NCBI RefSeq assembly: GCF_000382245.1
Contig: NZ_KB907864.1
Coordinates: 132,424 to 196,423, forward strand
DNA length: 64,000 nt
Direction: 5' to 3'
Source of the DNA: Kushneria aurantia DSM 21353
GTDB lineage: Bacteria > Pseudomonadota > Gammaproteobacteria > Pseudomonadales > Halomonadaceae
Under the pieces are notes generated by a model. It had not been told where the DNA came from. It made no database searches and saw only the letters and a program-made list of their open reading frames with translations. The translations under genes and the position numbers were made by a program. Position 1 is the first letter of the stretch; every line of letters starts with the position of its first letter. This document shows positions 54,111 through 62,474 of the stretch, piece after piece.

Positions 54111-54782
54111 ATGACGCTCGACTTTTCCACCCTGCTGCCCTATACCGACGAGCTCGTGATGGGGCTGCTGGTGACTGTCATGATTACCGTCGCGGCGACG
54201 CTTCTGGGTATCGCCGCGGCCTGCGCGCTGGTCTGGTTCAAGCTCAACGGCGCGACGCCGCTGCGCGTAATGATCCAGACCTATATCGAGCTGTTGCGCA
54301 ACACGCCCTTTATCGTGCAGCTCTTTTTCATCTTTTTCGGCCTGCCGGCGCTGGGGGTAACGCTGGCGGCCTGGCAGGCAGCATTGATTGCCATGACGCT
54401 CAATCTGGCCGCCTATTCGACCGAAATTCTGCGCGCCGGGGTCGAGGCGATCCCGCGTGGCCAGTTCGAGGCGGCGCGGGTGCTGGGGCTGTCGCGGCGC
54501 CAGACCTGGCGCCATGTGGTGCTGGTACCGGCCATGCGCAACATCTATCCGGCGCTGACCAACCAGTGCATCATCGTCATGCTGGGCTCGGCGGTGATCT
54601 CGCAGATCTCGGTCAACGATCTGACCTGGGTGGCCAACTTCATCGCCTCGCGCAACTTCCGTAACTTCGAGGCCTATCTGGTCGTCACCCTGATCTATCT
54701 GGCGCTGGCGGTCGGTATGCGCCAGCTGTTTCGGCTGGCCGGCTGGTACTGGCTCGGTGGCCGTCAGGGGAGGGCGCTGTGA
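54111..54782 (+). CDS. Amino-acid ABC transporter permease (HisM/GlnP type)
   Basis: 223 aa from the ATG at 54111. Five or so helices. The permease EAA loop reads EAARVLGLSRRQTWRHVVLVPAMR, and IELLRNTPFIVQLFFIFFGLP is the family N-terminal motif. The stop overlaps the next permease start by 4 bp, so the two probably form a heterodimer. Confidence 0.93.
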   Translation: MTLDFSTLLPYTDELVMGLLVTVMITVAATLLGIAAACALVWFKLNGATPLRVMIQTYIELLRNTPFIVQLFFIFFGLPALGVTLAAWQAALIAMTLNLAAYSTEILRAGVEAIPRGQFEAARVLGLSRRQTWRHVVLVPAMRNIYPALTNQCIIVMLGSAVISQISVNDLTWVANFIASRNFRNFEAYLVVTLIYLALAVGMRQLFRLAGWYWLGGRQGRAL

Positions 54783-55435
54783 CCGATTTCACACTGTGGG
54801 ATATCGTGCGCAATCTGCTGCTGGCGATGCGCTGGACGGTGGCGCTATCGCTGATCGCCTTCGCTGGCGGCGGCCTGGTGGGGCTGGCGCTGACCGTTCT
54901 GCGGCTGTCGCCGGCGGCCTGGGTGCGGCGGCTGGTGGCGCTCTATATCGAGCTGTTTCAGGGCACGCCGCTGCTGATGCAACTCTTTCTGGCCTATTTC
55001 GGAGTGGCGGCGCTGGGGGTGGATATCTCGGCCTGGACGGCCGCCACCATCGCGCTGGTGCTGTTTACCAGCGCCTTTCTGTGCGACATCTGGCACGGCT
55101 GCGTGCGCGCCATTCCCGTCGGTCAGTGGCAGGCGGCGCGGGTGCTGGGCCTTGACCGGCTGCGCACCCTGCGCCATGTGGTGCTGCCGCAGGCGCTGCG
55201 CATCGCCATTGCGCCGACGGTGGGGTTTTCGGTGCAGGTCATCAAGGGCACTGCGCTGGCCTCGGTGATCGGCTTCGCCGAGCTGACCCGTACCGGCACC
55301 ATGCTCAACAACGCCACCTTCCAGCCCTTCACCATCTTCGCTTTTGTGGCGCTGGGCTACTTCCTGCTGTGCTATCCGCTGTCGCTCTACGCTCGCTATC
55401 TGGAGAAACGTCTCAATGTCGCTGGTTCGCGTTGA
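54779..55435 (+). CDS. Amino-acid ABC transporter permease, second subunit
   Basis: 218 aa from a GTG start at 54779. The EAA loop is QAARVLGLDRLRTLRHVVLPQALR, preceded by IELFQGTPLLMQLFLAYFG. The pattern is paralogous to the first permease. The end overlaps the start of the ATPase gene by 20 bp in another frame. Confidence 0.92.
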   Translation: MTDFTLWDIVRNLLLAMRWTVALSLIAFAGGGLVGLALTVLRLSPAAWVRRLVALYIELFQGTPLLMQLFLAYFGVAALGVDISAWTAATIALVLFTSAFLCDIWHGCVRAIPVGQWQAARVLGLDRLRTLRHVVLPQALRIAIAPTVGFSVQVIKGTALASVIGFAELTRTGTMLNNATFQPFTIFAFVALGYFLLCYPLSLYARYLEKRLNVAGSR

Positions 55436-56144
55436 TGCCCTGCACAAATCCTTTGGCAATAACGAGGTGCTCAAGGGGATCGATCTCTCCATCGAGGCCG
55501 GTGAGGTGGTGTCGATCATCGGCCGCAGCGGCTCGGGCAAGAGTACCCTGCTGCGCTGTCTCAATCAGCTCGAAAGCCATGACAGCGGAGTGATCGAGAT
55601 CAATGGCCGTACCCTGGATGCCACCACCATGACGCCGGCGCGCCTCAGCGAGGAGGTCGGTATGGTGTTTCAGAACTTCAATCTCTTCCCCCACAAGACG
55701 GTGGGCGAGAACGTTATGCTGGCGCCCATGGTGGTGCGCGGCGAGCGCGAGCGCGATGCCGCCCGGCGGGCGCGCAAGGAGCTGGAGCGGGTCGGGCTGG
55801 CGGAGAAGTTCGACGCCTGGCCCGAGCAGCTCTCCGGCGGTCAGCAGCAGCGGGTAGCGATCGCCCGCGCGCTGGCGCTGTCGCCGCGGGTGCTGCTGTG
55901 CGACGAGATCACCTCGGCGCTCGACCCCGAACTGGTCGGCGACGTGCTGCGGGTACTGGAGCAGCTGGCAAGCGAGGGCATGACGCTGATTCTGGTCACC
56001 CACGAGATGGGTTTCGCCCGCGACGTGGGCAACCGGGTGGTGTTCATGCACCAGGGGCGCATCCATGAACAGGGCGATGCCAAAACGCTGCTGAGTGAAC
56101 CGCAGACGCCGGAGCTTCAGCAGTTCATTTCGGCGGTGCTGTAG
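55416..56144 (+). CDS. Amino-acid ABC transporter ATP-binding protein (GlnQ-like)
   Basis: 242 aa from the ATG at 55416, with TGGAGA upstream. Walker A GRSGSGKST, Q-loop VFQNFNLFPHKTV (typical of polar amino-acid ATPases), signature LSGGQQQR, Walker B LLCDEITSALD, and H-loop VTHEMGFA. It ends the four-gene uptake operon. Confidence 0.95.
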   Translation: MSLVRVDALHKSFGNNEVLKGIDLSIEAGEVVSIIGRSGSGKSTLLRCLNQLESHDSGVIEINGRTLDATTMTPARLSEEVGMVFQNFNLFPHKTVGENVMLAPMVVRGERERDAARRARKELERVGLAEKFDAWPEQLSGGQQQRVAIARALALSPRVLLCDEITSALDPELVGDVLRVLEQLASEGMTLILVTHEMGFARDVGNRVVFMHQGRIHEQGDAKTLLSEPQTPELQQFISAVL

Positions 56145-56278
56145 GCCCGGTGCCGCCGCATTTGATCCTCAGGTGGCGTATCGCGAATGCGACATGGCCG
56201 CGCAGGACTCGCTCGACGGCACCTTCTCCGCGACAGGATTGTATAATGACAGCATGAACCGGCATCGGAGTTGTTGTC

Positions 56279-57865
56279 ATGATGGAGCTTGCCGCCGCCT
56301 GTACACCTCTGGTTCTGCTGATCTTCCTGATGGGCAAAAAAAACAGCATGGCCTCCAGCCGCGCCCTGCCGCTGTGTGCCATGCTGGCCTATCTGCTGGC
56401 ACTGGCCGTATTCGACCGCGATGCCAACGCGGTGAATGCCACGGTCGTCAGCGGCCTGTTGATGGCTCTGACGCCGCTCTCTATCGTGGCCGGGGCCATT
56501 TTCATGTTTCGTACCATGGAGGTCACCGGTGCACTGACCACCATCAGAGGCGCGCTCAACGGCATCAGCCATAATCCGATCGCCCAGCTGATGATTGTCG
56601 GCTGGGCGTTCGCCTTTCTGATCGAAGGCGCCAGCGGTTTTGGAACGCCTGCCGCCATTGCGGCGCCCGTGCTGGTCGGGCTGGGCTTTCCGGCGCTGCG
56701 GGTGGCGACCTTCTGTCTGATCATGAACACGATCCCGGTAACCTTTGGCGCCGTGGGTACGCCGATCTGGTTCGGCTTCTCCGTGCTGGATCTCTCTCCC
56801 GCTGCGCTGCGCGATATCGCCTGGCAGTCGGCGCTGATCAATGCCACTGCCGCGCCCCTGGTGGTAGTGGCGGGTCTGGCGATGGTGGTGCGATGGCGGG
56901 AGATCGTCGATAACCTCGTTTTTATCCTGCTTGCAACCTTCTCCTGTACGCTGCCCTATGTGGCGATCAGTTTTTACAGTGTCGAGTTTCCCTCCCTCAT
57001 CGGCGGTCTGGTGGGGCTTTCGCTGACGCTTTTGTTGGCGCGCCGCGGCGTGGGGCTGGCCCGCGTGGCACAGCCGCAGGCGCCTGCGAACGCGCCGGGT
57101 TCAGGCCGGGCGCTTTTGAAGGCGACCTTTCCGCTATGGGGTACGGTGCTGATCCTGGTGGTGACCCGCATTCCGGCGCTGGGCCTGAAACCGCTGTTGC
57201 AGCTCGATACGCCCGCCCTGCAGCTGCCGCTGGGTCAACTGGGGGAGCTGACGGTCAGCGCCGGGCTGGTCGTGGGGTTGAACGAGGTGTTTCGTACCGA
57301 CATCGGCTGGCATCACAGCATCCTGTACGTGCCCGCTCTGCTGCCCTTTGTGCTGGTGGGGCTTTTGACGCTGGGCGGGTTCCATCGGGCAGGCGCCGCG
57401 CGCGACGTCGGTCGGTACACTCTGGTCAGTATCCGCGCGCCGTTTTTCGCGCTGATGGGGGCACTGGTGTTTGTCAATCTGATGATGCTGGGCGACGAGG
57501 CGTCGCCGGTCGCCCTGATCGGTTACCAGCTTGCGCGGTTGAGCGGTGAATACTGGACGGTGTTCGCGCCGCTGCTCGGTGCGCTGGGGTCGTTTTTCTC
57601 CGGCTCGGCGACCATCTCCAATCTGACCTTTTCCGCCATTCAGTTCTCGATCGCTGAACAGTCCGGTCTTTCGACAAGCGGGACGCTGGCCCTGCAGGGC
57701 GTCGGGGCGGCCATGGGAAACATGATCTGTATCAACAATATCGTTGCGGTGACCGCCATCCTTGGCCTTCAACGACAGGATGGCGTCATTTTGAAACGTA
57801 CCGCACTGGTCATGTTGCTCTATGCGGCCGTCGCCGGTGCGATGGGGCTTTTGATGTCGGCGTGA
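56279..57865 (+). CDS. L-lactate permease family transporter (LctP)
   Basis: 528 aa from the ATG at 56279 (GGAG upstream), about 12-14 membrane helices. The hallmark EGASGFGTPAAI and LIMNTIPVTFGAVGTPIW are present, as is the late GSFFSGSATISNLTFSAIQF. It imports lactate or glycolate with protons. A TATAAT hexamer at 56242-56247 may be its -10. No lactate dehydrogenase is adjacent, so the substrate could be another 2-hydroxy acid. Confidence 0.92.
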   Translation: MMELAAACTPLVLLIFLMGKKNSMASSRALPLCAMLAYLLALAVFDRDANAVNATVVSGLLMALTPLSIVAGAIFMFRTMEVTGALTTIRGALNGISHNPIAQLMIVGWAFAFLIEGASGFGTPAAIAAPVLVGLGFPALRVATFCLIMNTIPVTFGAVGTPIWFGFSVLDLSPAALRDIAWQSALINATAAPLVVVAGLAMVVRWREIVDNLVFILLATFSCTLPYVAISFYSVEFPSLIGGLVGLSLTLLLARRGVGLARVAQPQAPANAPGSGRALLKATFPLWGTVLILVVTRIPALGLKPLLQLDTPALQLPLGQLGELTVSAGLVVGLNEVFRTDIGWHHSILYVPALLPFVLVGLLTLGGFHRAGAARDVGRYTLVSIRAPFFALMGALVFVNLMMLGDEASPVALIGYQLARLSGEYWTVFAPLLGALGSFFSGSATISNLTFSAIQFSIAEQSGLSTSGTLALQGVGAAMGNMICINNIVAVTAILGLQRQDGVILKRTALVMLLYAAVAGAMGLLMSA

Positions 57866-57874
57866 ATTCTCTCT

Positions 57875-58816
57875 TCACTGCCCCGGCGCGTGGTGTTCGT
57901 GCCAGTGGCGGGCGATGTCCACCCGCCGGGTCACCCACACCCGGTCGTGGGCCTCGATGTGGTCGAGAAAGCGCTGCAGGGCGCGAAAGCGGCCGGGGCG
58001 GCCGATCAGACGGCAGTGCAGGCCAATGGAGAGCATTTTCGGCGCCTCGGCACCTTCTTCGTAGAGCACGTCGAAGGCATCGCGCAGGTAGGTGAAAAAC
58101 TGCTCGGCGCTGTTGAAGCCCTGGGGGGCAGCGAAGCGCATGTCGTTGGTTTCAAGCGTGTAGGGCACCACCAGGTGGTCGCGCTCGGCGCCCTCGGCAT
58201 TTTTGACTTTCGTCCAGAAGGGCAGGTCGTCGCCGTAGTAGTCCGAGTCGTAGAGAAAATGGCCCTGCTCGCCGACCAGCGCGCGGGTATTGGGGCTGTC
58301 GCGGCCGGTGTACCAGCCCAGCGGCAGCTCGCCGGTCAGCTCACGGTGCAGCTCGATGGCGCGCGCCATCATGGTGCGCTCCTGGTCGATCGGCATCTCC
58401 TGGTAGTGAATCCAGCGCAGGCCGTGGCAGGCGATCTCGTGATTTGCCTCGCGGAAGGCGGCGACTACCTCGGGGTGGCGTGCCATCGCCATGGTGACGC
58501 CGAAAACCGTCAGCGGCAGGTTGCGCCGCTCGAACTCCCTGAGCACCCGCCATACGCCGGCGCGGGAGCCGTACTCATAGAGCGATTCGAGGCTCATGTG
58601 ACGATCGCGATAGGCGTCGGCGCCGATAATGTCGGAGAGGAAGGTCTCGCTGTGGGCGTCGCCGTGCAGTACGCACATCTCGCCGCCCTCTTCGTAGTTG
58701 AGTACGAACTGCACCGCGACGCGGGCGCCACCGGGCCATTGCGGGTCGGGCGGGTGTGCGCCGTAGCCGCGCAGGTCGCGGGGGTAGCCGCCGAGGTAGA
58801 GATCGTCTGTCATCAT
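57875..58816 (-). CDS. puuE: Allantoinase PuuE (polysaccharide-deacetylase family)
   Basis: 313 aa. The metal-independent allantoinase signature set is visible: YPRDLRGYG at the start, FVLNYEEGGE, and in the deacetylase fold EIACHGLRWIHYQ with GWYTGRDSPNTR. It opens the allantoin ring to allantoate in purine degradation. It overlaps the racemase gene by 4 bp in the operon GntR regulator - racemase - puuE. It ends 9 bp from the convergent lactate permease gene. Confidence 0.93.
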   Translation of the reverse strand: MMTDDLYLGGYPRDLRGYGAHPPDPQWPGGARVAVQFVLNYEEGGEMCVLHGDAHSETFLSDIIGADAYRDRHMSLESLYEYGSRAGVWRVLREFERRNLPLTVFGVTMAMARHPEVVAAFREANHEIACHGLRWIHYQEMPIDQERTMMARAIELHRELTGELPLGWYTGRDSPNTRALVGEQGHFLYDSDYYGDDLPFWTKVKNAEGAERDHLVVPYTLETNDMRFAAPQGFNSAEQFFTYLRDAFDVLYEEGAEAPKMLSIGLHCRLIGRPGRFRALQRFLDHIEAHDRVWVTRRVDIARHWHEHHAPGQ

Positions 58817-59559
58817 GTGCTCCGGGAAAGATGTTCGAAGGCGCCGCGCACCGGTTTGCTCAGCGGTGCGGCGCGGTCGCCGCTGGCCGAGGCGCGCAGC
58901 CCGGTGGCGCTGACGGCTTCCAGTAATGCCACACCGGCGCCGACGCCGTCTATCACCGGCAGGCCGAGCGCGTCGGTGAGCCGCTCGGTCAGCTCGCTCA
59001 TGCCGGCGCAGCCCAGCAGTATGGCGTCGCTGCCGTCTTCTGCCAGGGCTTCACGACAGGCCTCGAGCAGGCGCTCGAATACTGCCTGCTCGCCGGACTC
59101 GAACGCCGCCACCGGCAGCTCGCAGGCGTGCAGGCCGGCGCAGTGGCCGGCGCGGCCGTACTCGTGCAAGAGCCGCTCGGCGATCGGCAGGGTGCGCGCC
59201 AGGGTGGTCACCACCGAAAAACGTCGTGCCACCATGGTCGCCATCTGCATGCCCGCCTCGGCGACGCCCATCACCGGTACCGGCGAGACCTCCCGCGCGG
59301 CGGCCAGTCCCGGATCGCCGAAGCAGGCGATCAGGTAGCCGTCGACGTGCTGCTCGCCGCGCTCCATTTCGATCAGCTGCTCCAGCATGCCGGGCACGGC
59401 CAGCGCCTCGTCGAAATGACCTTCGAGGCTGGCCGGGCCATGGCGCGAGGTGCGCATGATGATTTCGCCGCGCGATACGCGCCGCGCGCCGGCGGCGATG
59501 CCCTCGCTCATGGCACTGCTGGTATTGGGGTTGATAACACAGATGACCGGGCTGTTCAT
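58813..59559 (-). CDS. hpxA: Allantoin racemase (Asp/Glu/hydantoin racemase family)
   Basis: 248 aa. The fold opens VICVINPNTSSAMSEG. The two catalytic cysteines of the family are in IACFGDPGL and LLGCAGMSEL. The position between a GntR regulator and puuE fits HpxA, which converts R- to S-allantoin; the general family also contains hydantoin racemases. It overlaps the regulator gene by 4 bp. Confidence 0.88.
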   Translation of the reverse strand: MNSPVICVINPNTSSAMSEGIAAGARRVSRGEIIMRTSRHGPASLEGHFDEALAVPGMLEQLIEMERGEQHVDGYLIACFGDPGLAAAREVSPVPVMGVAEAGMQMATMVARRFSVVTTLARTLPIAERLLHEYGRAGHCAGLHACELPVAAFESGEQAVFERLLEACREALAEDGSDAILLGCAGMSELTERLTDALGLPVIDGVGAGVALLEAVSATGLRASASGDRAAPLSKPVRGAFEHLSRST

Positions 59560-60278
59560 GAGACGCTGCGTCCGCGGTGGTGACCAAAAAGATTTTCGAA
59601 GTCGGGCAGGGCGTCGCCGTCGGCGTCGAAGTCGAGCCCCGCTTCGATGTCGTGTAGGTGGTGGCGCATCCAGTGGCGTGCGGCGTCGCTGTCGCCGGCG
59701 CGCAGCAGTGCCACCAGTTCAGGGTGTTCGCAGGTGCAGCCGGTCTGGCCGCGGCCGTAGATGGCGATGATCAGGGAGCTGCGCGACAAAAGCTGCGACA
59801 GCGTATCCGACAGCGACTCATTGCCGGCAATCGCCATCAGGCGGCTGTGAAAGCGCGCCGAGAGGCGAATGGCGCGTTCGCGTTCGGCGCTTTGCTCCTC
59901 GCGGGCGATCTGTTCGAGATCTTCGAGATCGCTCCCATTAATGCGCTTCATGACCTCGCCCAGCAGCGCATCCTCGAGAATCACCCGAGCGTTGAAGACA
60001 TCGCGCGCCTCGCCCGGGCCGGGGCTGGCGATACGCGCGCCGCGATGGCTTTTCAGGGTGACCAGCTGCTCCAGTGCCAACCGCTGCAGCACGCGGCGGA
60101 TGGTGGTGCGGCTGACGCCGAAGGCGCTGGCCAGCGCGTCCTCCGGCAGGCGTGCGCCGGGCACGAGGCGATGTTCGACGATCGCCTCCCAGAGCGCCTG
60201 GTAGATGGCTTCATCGCTGCGAGCCGATGGGTCGCTGCCGCGTCCGGCCAGCAGATGAAACTGACGGGTACCGTTCAT
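59556..60278 (-). CDS. GntR-family (FadR/FCD subgroup) transcriptional regulator
   Basis: 240 aa from the ATG at 60278, with AGGGAG upstream; a longer in-frame start would read through an operator. The winged helix is in PEDALASAFGVSRTTIRRVLQRLALEQLV. The all-helical FCD effector domain follows, with metal-site residues Asp (VFNARVILED), His (SARFHSRL), His (EHPELV) and His (RHHLHDIE). It is first gene of the allantoin operon, so it probably controls itself, the racemase, puuE and the divergent permease through GTATAC-centred sites. Confidence 0.9.
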   Translation of the reverse strand: MNGTRQFHLLAGRGSDPSARSDEAIYQALWEAIVEHRLVPGARLPEDALASAFGVSRTTIRRVLQRLALEQLVTLKSHRGARIASPGPGEARDVFNARVILEDALLGEVMKRINGSDLEDLEQIAREEQSAERERAIRLSARFHSRLMAIAGNESLSDTLSQLLSRSSLIIAIYGRGQTGCTCEHPELVALLRAGDSDAARHWMRHHLHDIEAGLDFDADGDALPDFENLFGHHRGRSVS

Positions 60279-60312
60279 GAGACTCCCTCTCTGGCTTACT
60301 CGTCCGAGCCTT

Positions 60313-60326
60313 TTTTGTATACAAGC
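60313..60326. promoter_or_regulatory. GntR operator-like site, regulator-proximal
   Basis: TTTTGTATACAAGC contains the palindrome TTGTATACAA and begins 35 bp upstream of the regulator start, consistent with autoregulation. Confidence 0.6.
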
Positions 60327-60401
60327 ACGTTTCATGCCATATGGCATCGACGCGCCACCAGACGCCCTCGGGCGAAGTGGGAGAGCGCAATTCGGCAGCT
60401 C

Positions 60402-60415
60402 TTTTGTATACAAAA
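60402..60415. promoter_or_regulatory. GntR operator-like site, perfect palindrome
   Basis: TTTTGTATACAAAA is a perfect 14-bp palindrome in the middle of the divergent region and is the strongest of the three GTATAC-centred sites. Confidence 0.7.
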
Positions 60416-60597
60416 TAATATCAAATTAGTGCACGCAAAAGCCTCTGTGCTCCACTTTGGTGCGCTGTGCAGCGGTGGCAGGAGCAGCGGAAACGGCTTT
60501 GCCGGCCTGCCGCTCGGTATCAGCAGCCATTAAAAAACGCCGTATAACAGGCTGCTGCCACGTCCTGACAATTTTTTCGCCCGCCGTTGTGTCGTTC

Positions 60598-60616
60598 TGG
60601 CACGAAGATTGTATAC
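60598..60616 (+). promoter_or_regulatory. Sigma-54-like promoter overlapping a GTATAC site, before the NCS1 permease
   Basis: TGGCAC, five bases, TTGTA matches the -24/-12 consensus except TTGTA for TTGCA. The same bases continue as TTGTATACGA, a degenerate copy of the operator (core at 60611-60616). Repressor binding would thus block the -12 element. The permease starts 76 bp further on. Confidence 0.6.
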
Positions 60617-60691
60617 GAGTAGGGTGGATGATTTCCGCTAACCCGTCCGGCGCAAAGCGATCGGCGACACGACAATTATCAGGAGTCGTAC

Positions 60692-62158
60692 ATGAACGAT
60701 ATCAGACCCGACGAGCAGCAGCCCGCTGCGCCTGACCCGAATCTATACAATGAAGATCTGGCGCCGGCCAAACAGAACTGGAACGCCTATAACATCTTCG
60801 CCTTCTGGATGGCGGACGTACACAGCGTGGGGGGCTATGTGTTTGCGGCCAGTCTGTTCAGCCTCGGGCTGGTGGGCTGGCAGGTGCTGGTGTCGCTGGT
60901 GGCCGGCATCATGATCGTGCAGCTGTTCGCCAATCTGATGGCGCGTCCCAGTCAGCGCGCCGGGGTGCCCTTCCCGGTGGTATGCCGCATGGCCTTCGGT
61001 ACCAAAGGAGCCAATGTGCCGGCGGTCATTCGCGGGCTGATCGCGGTGGTATGGTACGGTATCCAGACATGGCTGGCTTCCAACGCCCTGATGCTGGTGC
61101 TGCTGCGCTGGATTCCGTCGCTCGAACCGCTGACCACCAGCTACTTTCTGGGTCTGTCGACGCTGGGCTGGCTCTGTTTCGCGCTGATGTGGGTCATGCA
61201 GGCGCTGGTGTTCTGGCGCGGCATGGATACCATCCGCCGCTTCAACGACTGGGCCGGGCCGATGGTCTATGCGGTGATGTTCCTGCTCGCCGGCTGGGTC
61301 GTGTGGCGTGTCGGCCCGAGCAATGTGGGCCTGTCGCTGTCCGAAAACTCGCTCTCCGGCGGCGAAGTGCTGTGGCAGATGATCGTGGCGGCAGTGCTGG
61401 TAGCGGCCTATTTCGCCGGCCCGACCCTCAACTTCGGTGACTTCTCGCGCTACTGCAAGACCGATAAGTCGGTACGCAGCGGTAACTTCTGGGGCCTGCC
61501 GGTCAACTTCCTGGTCTTTTCGATCATCACCGTCATTGTGGTATCGGGTACTCCGCAGCTGTTCGGCGAGATGATCACTGACCCGATGGAGACGGTATCG
61601 CGCCTTGACAGCATCACCGCTGCCGTTCTGGGTATCTTCGTGCTGGTCGCGGCGACCATCGGCATCAACATCGTCGCCAACTTCGTGGCGCCGGCGTTCG
61701 ACTTCGCTCACGTCGCACCGACGAAAATCAGCTGGCGCATGGGCGGCATGATCGCCGCAGTGGGCTCGATTTTCCTGACGCCCTGGAACCTGTTCAACAA
61801 CCCCGAACTGATCCACTACACAGTGGGCGTGCTGGCGGCGCTGATCGGTCCGCTCTACGGCATCATTCTGATCGACTACTATCGCCTGCAGCATCAGAAG
61901 ATCGATCTGGATGCGCTGTTCTCCGCCGAGTCCGGCAGCACCTATCACTACCAGAAAGGCGTCAACCCGATCGCGATTCGTTCGCTGATCATCGCCGGCC
62001 TGTTCAGCATTCCCATCAGCCTTTTCGTGCCGGGTGATCTGAGCAGCTTCGCTCTCTTCATCGGCGGTGGCGTTGCGGCCGTCGCTCACGGCTGGCAGTC
62101 CGGCCTGTGGCGCAGTGGCGCGCGCAGCGCGACTGCCCAGGCGCGCAATCAGGCCTAG
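60692..62158 (+). CDS. NCS1-family purine/allantoin permease
   Basis: 488 aa with about 12 helices. NCS1 family features: YNEDLAPAKQNWNAYNIFAFWMADVHSVGGY at the start, PSQRAGVPFPVVCRMAFG and AGPTLNFGDFSRYCK in the middle, and DYYRLQHQKIDLDALF toward the end. The context (allantoinase, racemase and their regulator, divergently transcribed) indicates allantoin or a related ureide or purine as substrate. Preceded by AGGAG. Confidence 0.9.
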   Translation: MNDIRPDEQQPAAPDPNLYNEDLAPAKQNWNAYNIFAFWMADVHSVGGYVFAASLFSLGLVGWQVLVSLVAGIMIVQLFANLMARPSQRAGVPFPVVCRMAFGTKGANVPAVIRGLIAVVWYGIQTWLASNALMLVLLRWIPSLEPLTTSYFLGLSTLGWLCFALMWVMQALVFWRGMDTIRRFNDWAGPMVYAVMFLLAGWVVWRVGPSNVGLSLSENSLSGGEVLWQMIVAAVLVAAYFAGPTLNFGDFSRYCKTDKSVRSGNFWGLPVNFLVFSIITVIVVSGTPQLFGEMITDPMETVSRLDSITAAVLGIFVLVAATIGINIVANFVAPAFDFAHVAPTKISWRMGGMIAAVGSIFLTPWNLFNNPELIHYTVGVLAALIGPLYGIILIDYYRLQHQKIDLDALFSAESGSTYHYQKGVNPIAIRSLIIAGLFSIPISLFVPGDLSSFALFIGGGVAAVAHGWQSGLWRSGARSATAQARNQA

Positions 62159-62218
62159 GCCTGAACCTGAGCCGGCAGCGATGCCGGCGCTGCCCGGCGG
62201 CTTTCGTCAGGCGGTACA

Positions 62219-62250
62219 CCGGGTGTCCTCTGTGGGCGCCCGGTTTTTTT
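62219..62250 (+). terminator. Rho-independent terminator after the NCS1 permease gene
   Basis: A 10-bp stem with two G-U pairs (CCGGGTGTCC / GGGCGCCCGG, loop TCTGT) is followed immediately by seven T. It lies 60 bp after the stop codon. Confidence 0.85.
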
Positions 62251-62301
62251 ATTAGCGCCTCGCCGGTAAATCCTGGACTTTAGTCGTAGAAAGCGGCCGT
62301 C

Positions 62302-62307
62302 TATAAT
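62302..62307 (+). promoter_or_regulatory. Possible -10 element of the MFS gene
   Basis: A perfect TATAAT stands 168 bp upstream of the MFS start, in the gap after the terminator. No good -35 at the right spacing is seen, so this is tentative. Confidence 0.35.
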
Positions 62308-62474
62308 GAGGCTCGTTGGGTGGTGACCGGCCTGCTCGCCCGGAAGCGTTAAAGGCTCGGGCATGGGCCATCCGACAGACAGCATGTTACTTGCACAGCA
62401 CGGGCAGTCTTGCGGCCTGAACGCCGGCGAGGCTGCCCGTGTATCCGTACGTCACTGGCAGAGCGAGTCCCGCC

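Larger units (their letters stand above)
60279..60691. other. Divergent regulatory region of the allantoin locus
   Basis: A 413-bp gap carrying three sites with a GTATAC core (60313-60326, 60402-60415, 60609-60618) and a sigma-54-like promoter at 60598-60613. I see no gene in it. The stretch between 60420 and 60590 has no distinct element. Confidence 0.65.

Noticed and set aside
60743-62089. A 448-codon antisense frame opposite the NCS1 permease
   Set aside because: It is rich in Gln, His, Arg and Asp as expected for the reverse of membrane-protein codons and has no motif.
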